Source: Bacteroides sp. | GTDB taxonomy: Bacteria; Bacteroidota; Bacteroidia; Bacteroidales; SM23-62 | DNA: 43,475 bases | Reading direction: 5' to 3' | NCBI GenBank assembly: GCA_011053095.1 | Contig: DRHS01000238.1 | Coordinates: forward strand, 1 to 43,475 | In this document: positions 17,476 through 24,495 of the stretch, piece by piece | How positions within the stretch are numbered: position 1 is the first letter of the stretch | How the letters are laid out: each line of letters starts with the position of its first letter | Translations under genes and position numbers: made by a program | Notes under the pieces: model-generated | Seen by the model: the letters and a program-made list of their open reading frames with translations, nothing else | The model's database searches: none | What the model was told of the DNA's origin: nothing

Positions 17476-17620
17476 CCGTCGGGCGGACGGAGTTGGCCTG
17501 CCTAGCGAACCGCATTAGCGGTCGGCAACAGGAACTTGCAGGAAACCGTGAGGGAGTACTGACCATGGCCTCATAGAAGCCATTGGAATCCCTTTCTCTT
17601 TAGGGAAGGGAGGACGTCAA
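17476..17620 (+). mobile_element. orphan IS605/TnpB-type right end (omega-RNA-like)
   Basis: This gap holds a run of compact hairpins: CCGTC/GACGG (17476-17490), CCGC-ATTA-GCGG (17510-17521) and ATGGC/GCCAT (17565-17583). The last is a terminal stem at 17589-17611 with loop CTTTA. The end reads TAGAAGCC..GGAATCCC - hairpin - GGGAGGACGTCAA. From memory, this GAAGCC / GAATCCC-hairpin-GGGAGGATGTCAA layout is the usual right end of IS200/IS605-group (IS1341) transposons, where it forms the 3' part of the TnpB guide RNA. No tnpB or tnpA gene and no left end were found, so it would be a remnant. It could instead be an unrelated structured RNA. Confidence 0.45.
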
Positions 17621-17625
17621 TAAAC

Positions 17626-17659
17626 AAGGTCCTGGTAATTTCCATCACCAGGACTTTTT
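17626..17659. terminator. hairpin terminator between the IS remnant and the sigma operon
   Basis: GTCCTGGT (17629-17636) pairs with ACCAGGAC (17647-17654) around a 10-nt loop and is followed on the plus strand by T5. On the minus strand it starts 15 nt after the stop of the parvulin-plug gene (TAA ending at 17669) and is followed by CTTGTTTATT. It therefore most likely ends the sigma operon and may act in both directions. Confidence 0.65.
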
Positions 17660-17668
17660 GCTACCCGG

Positions 17669-18505
17669 CTATTTCTTTTTCTTTTTGGTAGTTACCAAAA
17701 TTACGCCTGAATCGGTGTCATACTCTTTTTTTGATTCAGGGTCCTTCCTTACTTCAATGGATTTAATTATATCGAGGTCAAGCTTCCTAAGGGCTTCTTT
17801 GGATTCTATTTTACCATCAATGATGATAACCGGACTGCCCGATCTGATAGCACCTGTACCTGTTATCCGAATTCCGTCGTTTTCTCCGGAAGAAAGGCTG
17901 TCATTCAATGATCTTGCTCTGGTTTTCTTCTTCGTTGTTACAATGATTACCCCCTCAGTATTGTATTTTTCCAATGCAGACTCGCCTTTGAGAACATCAA
18001 CCGACGCGATCCGATCCGGGTCAATAAGGTCGAGTATGTAGGCATCGTATTCCCTCCCATCAATGATAACGAGCGGATCCGCCCCTTCCTTTACTTTAAC
18101 ATGAGTGCTTTGAGAGTTGATTTTCGGTTTCATAAGGATATGTCGTGTATTCACCCTGTCATCACGTCTCTCAATAAGCTGGATAATGTGAAAGCCGTAG
18201 GATGATTCCACTATGGTGGATATTTCGTCCTGTTTCAGGCTGAATGCAGCCTTGGCATAGGCAGGGTCAAGTTCTCCCTTACCCATAAATCCAATTTCTC
18301 CTCCCTTTGAGGCTGACGGTCCCTCCGAATACATTACTGCCAGAGTGGTAAATTCTTCTCCATTTATGATTCGTCTGCGGAGATCAAGCAGTCTTTGTTT
18401 GGTTTCAAATACGGCTTCCTCATCAATCTTTGGGTACATTTCCTGGGCCAGAGTGCCTGCTGTTAACAGACAAAGTGTAGTTAGTGCAATGATTAATTTT
18501 TTCAT
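17669..18505 (-). CDS. secreted parvulin-segment plus tandem TonB-plug-like repeats
   Basis: 278 residues with a signal peptide (MKKLIIALTTLCLLTAGTLAQ, 1-21). Residues about 25-125 match a SurA-type parvulin module (NGEEFTTLAVMYSEGPSASK, GGEIGFMGKGELDPAYAKAAF, SSYGFHIIQLIERR, then NTRHILMKPK, which in SurA begins a second parvulin domain). Here the second parvulin is replaced by two repeats: 143-192 (DPLVIIDGREYD, IDPDRIASVDVLKGESA, GVIIVTTKKK) and 224-275 (SPVIIIDGKIES, LDIIKSIEVRKD, GVILVTTKKKKK). The pattern VIIDG..I.SI.VLK...GVIIVTTKK is the core of the plug of SusC/RagA TonB-dependent receptors, without any barrel. The gene is last in a sigma/putative anti-sigma operon, 10 nt after its partner. 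A periplasmic sensor or folding factor is possible; the function is not established. Confidence 0.75.
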   Translation of the reverse strand: MKKLIIALTTLCLLTAGTLAQEMYPKIDEEAVFETKQRLLDLRRRIINGEEFTTLAVMYSEGPSASKGGEIGFMGKGELDPAYAKAAFSLKQDEISTIVESSYGFHIIQLIERRDDRVNTRHILMKPKINSQSTHVKVKEGADPLVIIDGREYDAYILDLIDPDRIASVDVLKGESALEKYNTEGVIIVTTKKKTRARSLNDSLSSGENDGIRITGTGAIRSGSPVIIIDGKIESKEALRKLDLDIIKSIEVRKDPESKKEYDTDSGVILVTTKKKKK

Positions 18506-18515
18506 GATTTGATAT

Positions 18516-18941
18516 TTACTCAGTATAGATTATTATTAGATTGTCTTCATAAATAACTTTTCTTTCAGGCTCTTGCCTCCCCTCTTCCAACATGCTCAGG
18601 GCTTCTTCCAGGACAGCAGCCTTCTCTTCGTAGCTCATCGCTCTTTGCTGCCAGGGAATAGTTTTGAACAGGATGGAGATAAGTAAAGCAACGCTGGCTG
18701 CGGCCAGGGATATGCGCTTGATGAGCCTGTATTTCCCTCTCTCCAGAGAATTAATTGAATCCCAAATCCTCTGATCCAAATCTCCCGGGGCTCTTCTTTC
18801 CTGATGCTTCAGATAATTGAACCAGGCACCGTCAGACTCATCTGAAAAGTCAGCATGATTAATCAGAAAGTCCTCCTCCTCCTCAGAGCACAATCCCTGT
18901 TCATACTTTTCAAGGAGTGCTATTAGTTTTTCCTTGTTCAT
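18516..18941 (-). CDS. one-TM protein, putative anti-sigma factor
   Basis: 141 residues. An acidic N-terminal helical region (1-65; KLIALLEKYEQGLCSEEEEDFL, with a later DLDQRIWDSI) precedes one membrane segment (about 79-95, LAAASVALLISILF). A short C-terminal domain with a coiled-coil-like stretch (YEEKAAVLEEALSMLEEG) and KVIYEDNLIIIYTE follows. The layout of cytoplasmic helices, one TM and a short periplasmic tail fits small Bacteroidetes anti-sigma factors, although no FecR domain is present. It overlaps the sigma gene by 32 nt, so the two are translationally linked. Confidence 0.6.
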   Translation of the reverse strand: MNKEKLIALLEKYEQGLCSEEEEDFLINHADFSDESDGAWFNYLKHQERRAPGDLDQRIWDSINSLERGKYRLIKRISLAAASVALLISILFKTIPWQQRAMSYEEKAAVLEEALSMLEEGRQEPERKVIYEDNLIIIYTE

Positions 18942-19374
18942 AGCTGTATATTTTAGCCAGTTTTTCCCTTACGGACTTCCTGGCACGTGATAACAAAACC
19001 CGGATGTGTTCAATTTTCAGACCGGTTATCTCAGAGATTTCTGTAAACTTCAAACCGTCGAAGTCATAAAACAAGATTGCCTTTTTCTGATTTTCAGGCA
19101 ATTCATGAATAATGGACCGGATGAATGTAAAAACTTCTTTCAGCTCATGTTGATCAACGGACCTCTCAGGGATCCTTTCCTGATATTCAGTGTATGGCTG
19201 CTCGGGGATATTCCGCCTTAAACGATCAAGACAGTGATTCCTTGCGGTAAGGAAAATAAACCCTTCCAGGTTCGGATGGTGTATAAGTTGTTTCCTGAAC
19301 GGCATCCTGGCAGCCATTGGAAATATCCTGGAGGACAAGGGAATGACTCTATTTTGAAACTGTTCACTGGTCAT
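18910..19374 (-). CDS. ECF-type RNA polymerase sigma factor with gapped region 2
   Basis: 154 residues, about 20 fewer than usual for ECF sigma factors. It starts like a typical Bacteroidetes ECF sigma (MTSEQFQNRVIPLSSRIFPMAARM), then jumps to RKQLIHHPNLEGFIFLTARNHCLDRLRR (late region 2). The region 2.1-2.2 helix (usually ..EDAVQEVFLKLW..) is absent. The sigma-4 part is intact (ELPENQKKAILFYDFDGLKFTEISEITGLKIEHIRVLLSRARKSV, about 88-135). At the gap the DNA still reads GATGCCGTTCAGGAA, which would encode DAVQE in another frame. Two compensating deletions are therefore likely. The frame is open, but promoter-core binding should be impaired; a sequencing error is an alternative. Confidence 0.75.
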   Translation of the reverse strand: MTSEQFQNRVIPLSSRIFPMAARMPFRKQLIHHPNLEGFIFLTARNHCLDRLRRNIPEQPYTEYQERIPERSVDQHELKEVFTFIRSIIHELPENQKKAILFYDFDGLKFTEISEITGLKIEHIRVLLSRARKSVREKLAKIYSYEQGKTNSTP

Positions 19375-19388
19375 CTATACCAGAATAA

Positions 19389-19396
19389 CGAAAATA
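19389..19396 (-). promoter_or_regulatory. possible -7 box for the sigma operon
   Basis: TATTTTCG (minus strand) matches TAnnTTTG at seven of eight positions and lies 14 nt before the sigma ATG, in the 139-bp gap after ftsZ. No convincing -33 element was found. The gap also contains a weak inverted repeat (GATCAT/ATGATC) with no T-run. Confidence 0.3.
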
Positions 19397-19513
19397 CAGC
19401 TCATTTATAACAACAGTATGGCTGTTTTTGTATTTCTGTGGGATCATAACCCCGGTTAAGCAATGATCATGTTAAGAGAAAGCATGGAACCGGTATAGGC
19501 AATCTCAGGATCT

Positions 19514-20980
19514 CTAGTCTACATTATCGTGAAGGTAGGCGTTGTCTTCCCTCAATTTCGAGTTGTTATTCTCGTCTTCCGAGAGACTGTATTTTGACAT
19601 GCGCGACTCCGAAGATGGTTTGGAGTCATCGATCTTGATCTTTTTCCTTACGTATGCAGGTTCATTCTCAAGTTCATCGATTGATTCATTGTCATTGGCT
19701 TTATTATAAAGCTGCTCTTTCACCTTTTCATGCGATTTTCGAAGTTTCTTAACACGCTCTGAAAGTTCTTTTGATTTCTTTTCATTCGCCTCCGGGCTTT
19801 TCTCATTTGCATCACTTACGAAAAAATCAAGCTGCTGGTCTCCCCCACTGATGTCAAATTCAAATGTCCTCTGAACATTTGAGCGGTCGGCCGGATCATA
19901 CTCCGGAATTCCGTCTTGCGCTGAGAGATCTGCTTTTTTTACCTCTGATGGTTCAGACAGTTTTACCTTGTCAGCCTTTCCTTTCTTTATATACAATTCC
20001 GGAATGCTTGTAGCCTCGAAACCTGTAGCAATTATGGTCACTGATATTTGTTCACCCAGGTTTTTATCCTGGCCGGTTCCCCATATGATATGAGCATTCT
20101 TTGCTGCAGAATGGCTGATATAGTCGGTTATCTCACCGATTTCATCCATGCTGACTTCGTTTTCACCCGAAGTTATATTAATCAGGATATTATCTGCACC
20201 ATTGATTTCATTGTTATTTAGCAGGGGTGATGCAAGAGCTGCATCCATGGCCTTAACTGCTCGTCCTTCACCCGAGGCCAATCCGGTCCCCAGAATTGCC
20301 ACACCACTCCCCTTCATAACAGTTTCAACATCTGCAAAATCAACATTTATATAGCCTGGAACAGTTATGATCTCTGCGATTCCCCTTGCAGCAATCGAGA
20401 GTATATCATCCGCTTTTGCAAAAGCTTCGGAGAGTTTAAGGTCACCATAGATCTCCCTGAGTTTTTCATTATTGATAACCAGGAGGGAGTCAACATGGCC
20501 CCTGAGCTGATTGATGCCCTCAATGGCCTGGTTGATACGCTGTTGTCCCTCGAAACGGAACGGAATCGTTACAATGGCAACGGTAAGAATGCCCATTTCC
20601 TTTGCTGCTTTTGCAATGACCGGTGCTGCTCCTGTACCGGTTCCTCCTCCCATCCCAGCAGTAATAAATACCATTTTTGTATTGCTCTCCAGGACTTCTT
20701 TCACATCCTCCAGGTTTTCTATTGCTGCCTGCCTCCCAACATCCGGCTTGCTTCCTGCGCCACGGCCTTCGGTAAGGGATTCTCCCAGTTGAATTTTGAC
20801 CGGTACGGGTGTATTTGACAGAGCCTGGGCATCTGTATTGCATACTACGAAATCAACATCTTTGATCCCCTGTTTCCACATATGGTTAACAGCGTTGCTG
20901 CCACCCCCGCCGATGCCGAGTACTTTAATAATGCTGGACTGGTTAACCGGCAGCTCGAAATTCATTAATTCTTCAGCCAT
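19514..20980 (-). CDS. ftsZ: cell division GTPase FtsZ
   Basis: Tubulin homologue that forms the Z ring; 488 residues. The GTP-binding tubulin signature GGGTGTGA is at 111-118, the early glycine-rich loop GIGGGGSNA at about 22-30, and the T7 synergy loop NVDFADVETVM at 212-222. Both domains are complete to about residue 335. A charged linker (about 336-440, including a Lys/Glu-rich coiled-coil-like part at 392-430) leads to the conserved C-terminal peptide PAYVRKKIKID (441-451), the FtsA-binding tail. A further 37 residues follow, so the tail peptide is not terminal. It is the last gene of the dcw cluster, 17 nt after ftsA. Confidence 0.97.
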   Translation of the reverse strand: MAEELMNFELPVNQSSIIKVLGIGGGGSNAVNHMWKQGIKDVDFVVCNTDAQALSNTPVPVKIQLGESLTEGRGAGSKPDVGRQAAIENLEDVKEVLESNTKMVFITAGMGGGTGTGAAPVIAKAAKEMGILTVAIVTIPFRFEGQQRINQAIEGINQLRGHVDSLLVINNEKLREIYGDLKLSEAFAKADDILSIAARGIAEIITVPGYINVDFADVETVMKGSGVAILGTGLASGEGRAVKAMDAALASPLLNNNEINGADNILINITSGENEVSMDEIGEITDYISHSAAKNAHIIWGTGQDKNLGEQISVTIIATGFEATSIPELYIKKGKADKVKLSEPSEVKKADLSAQDGIPEYDPADRSNVQRTFEFDISGGDQQLDFFVSDANEKSPEANEKKSKELSERVKKLRKSHEKVKEQLYNKANDNESIDELENEPAYVRKKIKIDDSKPSSESRMSKYSLSEDENNNSKLREDNAYLHDNVD

Positions 20981-20997
20981 GATATCTGGGTTTATTA

Positions 20998-22311
20998 TTA
21001 CATCGTACTGTCATTCTCATCAAATATATCATTGATCCTTTCCTTCAGATTACTGAAAAGACTCATCTTCGGCCTGCTTTCAACCTCCTCCCTTCCAGGT
21101 TCCTCTGCATCCATCTCCAGTGGAAGCGCCTCCTTTTCCATTATGGATTGCTTTCGCTTATTTTCATAACCCTTCAGGAGGAGTCCCACACTGGTTGAAT
21201 ACATGGGCTGGTTGACTTCTTCGATACTCTCAGTTGCAAGCTGCTCAACCGGATAACCTATTCTGACATCAAGACCGGTACGAAACTTCACAAGCTGGGG
21301 AAGGTGTCTCAGAAGGGCTCCTCCACCCGTAAATACGATTCCTGCGCTGAGTTTATCAATGACCCCGGAGTTTTCGATTTCAAACATTGCCGAATCGATG
21401 ATCTCCTCCATCCTGGATTGGATAATATAGGCCAGGCTCTTAAATGAGATCTCCTTTGGATCCCGCCCACTTATACCAGGAATAGTAACTATCTTATCTT
21501 CCTGGGCCAGGTCGCCCAGTGCAGAACCAAAGGTGATTTTCAGTGACTCGGCCTGCCGGCTGAGAATAGAGCATCCCTCCTTAATATCTTTGGTTACTAC
21601 ATTCCCGCCAAATGGAATCACTGCCGTATGTCTTATTATGTCATCGTAAAAAACAGCTATGTCTGTTGTCCCTCCCCCTATATCCACAAGGGCCACACCT
21701 GCTTCTTTTTCGTCTTCAGTCAGCACTGCCTCAGAGGATGCCAGAGGCTCGAGTATCAGTTCCTCGACATTCAGTCCCACACGATTAATGCATTTGGAAA
21801 TATTCTTTGCCGATGCGATTTGACCAATCACTATATGAAAATTACCTTCCAGTCTTTTACCTGACATCCCCACCGGGTTTTTTACGCCGGTTTCACTATC
21901 CACGATAAAATTCTGTGGCAATACATGAATAATCTCTTCCCCGGCCTGTATGGGGATTTTGTACATATCATCGATCAGGCGCTGAATATCAACCTTGGTG
22001 ATCTCATCATCGTATGAATCCCTGTTGAAATACCCCCGGTTCCTCACACTTTTAATATGCTGCCCGGCGATCCCCACAAAAACATCCTTGAAGTTTATAC
22101 CTGTTTGCTTTTTTACCTCTGTAACGGTCGAGTCAATGGCATTAACTGTTTCCTCAATATTCAAAACCACTCCGCGCTTAACGCCCTTGGAAGGGGATTT
22201 GCTCATTCCGAGGATTTCAAGTTTTTTGTTTTCTGTCTGTTTGCCTACAATAGCTACAATCTTGGTTGTCCCGATATCGATTGCTGCCAGAAGGTGTTCC
22301 TTTTTTGCCAT
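20998..22311 (-). CDS. ftsA: cell division protein FtsA
   Basis: Actin-like ATPase that tethers FtsZ to the membrane; 437 residues. ATPase motifs are AAIDIGTTKIVAIVGK (about 9-24), VALVDIGGGTTDIAVF (about 205-220) and IVFTGGGALLRHLP (about 325-338). The FtsA-specific 1C region follows the first motif. The C terminus (MSLFSNLKERINDIFDEND) is the amphipathic membrane-targeting helix. It lies 4 nt after ftsQ and 17 nt before ftsZ. Confidence 0.96.
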   Translation of the reverse strand: MAKKEHLLAAIDIGTTKIVAIVGKQTENKKLEILGMSKSPSKGVKRGVVLNIEETVNAIDSTVTEVKKQTGINFKDVFVGIAGQHIKSVRNRGYFNRDSYDDEITKVDIQRLIDDMYKIPIQAGEEIIHVLPQNFIVDSETGVKNPVGMSGKRLEGNFHIVIGQIASAKNISKCINRVGLNVEELILEPLASSEAVLTEDEKEAGVALVDIGGGTTDIAVFYDDIIRHTAVIPFGGNVVTKDIKEGCSILSRQAESLKITFGSALGDLAQEDKIVTIPGISGRDPKEISFKSLAYIIQSRMEEIIDSAMFEIENSGVIDKLSAGIVFTGGGALLRHLPQLVKFRTGLDVRIGYPVEQLATESIEEVNQPMYSTSVGLLLKGYENKRKQSIMEKEALPLEMDAEEPGREEVESRPKMSLFSNLKERINDIFDENDSTM

Positions 22312-22315
22312 GATA

Positions 22316-23104
22316 TTATCTTTTAGTACAAATTACCTGGTTAGTATATTTTAAATTAATTATCTCGTACTGATTCCAGCCTGTGTGAGTAAATCCCTCC
22401 TGGTAAAGGGTTATTAGCTTAAAAAATTTATTTTCCATTCTCTCCGCACTCCCGAAATAGATGATTTGTGAACCCACCCTGGGAATCAGTTCAAACTCAC
22501 CATTCTTCCTCACGTATATCTGCACAATCTGGGACCTCCAAAATGGATGCTCATGAATGTATCTGCCCATTTTCAAAACATCCCCCATCAGAGTGTGGCC
22601 ATTTTCGCCCGGGCTTGCACCGGTCACCATTATCCTTTTTTCTTTCCGGTATTTACCTGGTATTTCACCGTTTATGTGAAGAACATGAGGTGTGTAATCA
22701 AAATTGGCGGGTATTACATAACCCTCGGCATCAAGATAATAGTGCTGGTGGTTTCTGTCCTCTATCCTTAAAACCGGACTTCTTTGTGACAATTCAACGA
22801 TCAGCCTGCCCTGGACATTTGCATAAACCTGTGCGTTGGAAATGGCCGGAAAATCGTTCAGGGACTCCTCAATACCGGCCATATCGATTTCCGAAACAGG
22901 CATTCCTGCTGGTTCCGGATGATCAAGCCGGAGAAGATTTTTCACATCAGCTGAGGTTACAAGGACCCTTTCAAGACTGTCTCTCACTACGATCTCCATG
23001 CCATTACACAGGACTCCGTCGTATTGTTTCCTTACAAATCCCAGCACTACAACAAAGTAAGCAGTCAGGAACAACAGCATCAATATTTTGAATACAAGTT
23101 TCAC
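22316..23104 (-). CDS. ftsQ: cell division protein FtsQ
   Basis: 262-residue bitopic divisome protein. A single membrane anchor (LVFKILMLLFLTAYFVVVLGFV, about 2-23) is followed by a POTRA-like domain (about 30-110, VLVTSADVKNLLRLDHPEP, AISNAQVYANVQGRLIVELSQRSPVLRI). The FtsQ beta domain comes next (YYLDAEGYVIPANFD; FELIPRVGSQIIYFGSAERMENKFFKL). Sequence conservation is low, as usual, so the call also rests on its place between murC and ftsA. It overlaps murC by 1 nt. Confidence 0.88.
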   Translation of the reverse strand: MKLVFKILMLLFLTAYFVVVLGFVRKQYDGVLCNGMEIVVRDSLERVLVTSADVKNLLRLDHPEPAGMPVSEIDMAGIEESLNDFPAISNAQVYANVQGRLIVELSQRSPVLRIEDRNHQHYYLDAEGYVIPANFDYTPHVLHINGEIPGKYRKEKRIMVTGASPGENGHTLMGDVLKMGRYIHEHPFWRSQIVQIYVRKNGEFELIPRVGSQIIYFGSAERMENKFFKLITLYQEGFTHTGWNQYEIINLKYTNQVICTKR

Positions 23105-24495
23105 TATACCTTTTTCTTTGAATACATCTCCACAATTGGTTCTACAAGCTGATCTATATCTCCGGCCCCCAGTGTAAGCAAAAGCTCGGGTTCTCTTTCA
23201 CTCATCACGGTTATCAGCTGTTGCTTCTCTATCAGAATCTTTTTCTCAATTTCTACTTTATCGAATATCATTTTTGAACTTACCCCTTCAATCGGCTTTT
23301 CCCTTGCGGGATAAATGTCAAGCAATATGAGTTCATCAAGGGCAGACAGACTTTCTGCAAAACCATCTGCAAAATCCCTTGTCCTCGAATACAGATGCGG
23401 CTGGAATATGCCGGTGATCTTTTTTCCGGGGAAATTAGCCCTGACTGAGCTTATACAAGCCTCCAGTTCCCGTGGATGATGGGCATAATCATCAATATAC
23501 ACCATGTCATCCCGCTGGATCTGTACATCAAAACGCCGCTTCACGCCCAGGAAAGAGCTCATAGCCTCCCTGATTTGATCATCACTTACATCAAGTAGTT
23601 TACCAACACTCACTGCCGCAAGAGCATTTTCAATATTTATCATACCGGGTATACCCAGGTCAATGTCAGGAATAATCCCCTCAGGGGTAGTTACATCGAA
23701 ACGATAGTATCCGCCACGGTTTCTTATATTTTTGGCAGAATAATCTGCATCTCCTTCGAGTAAATAGGTATGTTTATCAGGTCCGTTGTCCTCGAAGCAG
23801 GAAAGCTTTAGTCCACCTCTGTAAACAACCTGTCCCCCGGCATCCACCTGTCCGACAAAATCACAAAAGGCTTCTTCCAGTTTTTCTGCAGTACCGTAAA
23901 TATCCAGGTGATCAGGATCACATGAGGATACAACGGCAATGCTGGGAAACAGGTGCAGAAAAGACCGGTCATATTCATCGGCTTCGAGGACCATCCAGGC
24001 TCCTTTCCCGTTAAGGATAGCATTGGTACGGTAATTTTTGGAAATACCACCTAAAAATGCATTGCATGGTATGCCGGACACCTTAAGGAGATGAGCGATC
24101 ATTGTAGAAATGGTCGTCTTACCATGAGTGCCTGCCACTGCAATACACCTCTCCCCTCTGCTGAGTATTCCAAGCATTTCTGCCCTTTTCACGACCCGGT
24201 ATCCCCCCTCGAGGAAGAATACAAGTTCAGAATGGTCATTGGGTACCGCAGGTGTATAGATGACAATAAGATTCCCGGGATCAGGAAAATTCTCTTTGAT
24301 ATATGCAAGATCTGCTGAAAAATGAATATCCGAACCTTCCCTTATAAGGTCGTCTGTGAGCCTGGTAGATACCCTGTCATACCCGGCTACCCTCTTTCCC
24401 TGGAGGAGAAAATATCTGGCCAGGGCAGACATACCTATTCCCCCGATCCCGATCAGATAGATATTTTCAACACTATGTATTTCTTCCCGGCTCAT
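23104..24495 (-). CDS. murC: UDP-N-acetylmuramate--L-alanine ligase
   Basis: Adds the first amino acid to UDP-MurNAc; 463 residues. A Rossmann start (IYLIGIGGIGMSALARYF), the ATP loop GTHGKTTISTMIAHLL (about 118-133), the central DPDHLDIYG motif and the C-terminal YIDDYAHHPRELEACI and GIFQPHLYSRTRDF are typical of MurC. The 5' end overlaps murG by 4 nt (ATGA) and the 3' end overlaps ftsQ by 1 nt. Confidence 0.96.
   Translation of the reverse strand: MSREEIHSVENIYLIGIGGIGMSALARYFLLQGKRVAGYDRVSTRLTDDLIREGSDIHFSADLAYIKENFPDPGNLIVIYTPAVPNDHSELVFFLEGGYRVVKRAEMLGILSRGERCIAVAGTHGKTTISTMIAHLLKVSGIPCNAFLGGISKNYRTNAILNGKGAWMVLEADEYDRSFLHLFPSIAVVSSCDPDHLDIYGTAEKLEEAFCDFVGQVDAGGQVVYRGGLKLSCFEDNGPDKHTYLLEGDADYSAKNIRNRGGYYRFDVTTPEGIIPDIDLGIPGMINIENALAAVSVGKLLDVSDDQIREAMSSFLGVKRRFDVQIQRDDMVYIDDYAHHPRELEACISSVRANFPGKKITGIFQPHLYSRTRDFADGFAESLSALDELILLDIYPAREKPIEGVSSKMIFDKVEIEKKILIEKQQLITVMSEREPELLLTLGAGDIDQLVEPIVEMYSKKKV

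Noticed and set aside
17336..17566. 76-codon minus-strand frame, considered as a TnpB or transposase relic
   Set aside because: No zinc-finger, RuvC or HUH motif; the region is better explained by structured RNA hairpins and a terminator.
19430..19490. Inverted repeat GATCAT/ATGATC after ftsZ, considered as a terminator
   Set aside because: Six-base arms, asymmetric interior and no T-run on the minus strand; too weak to call.
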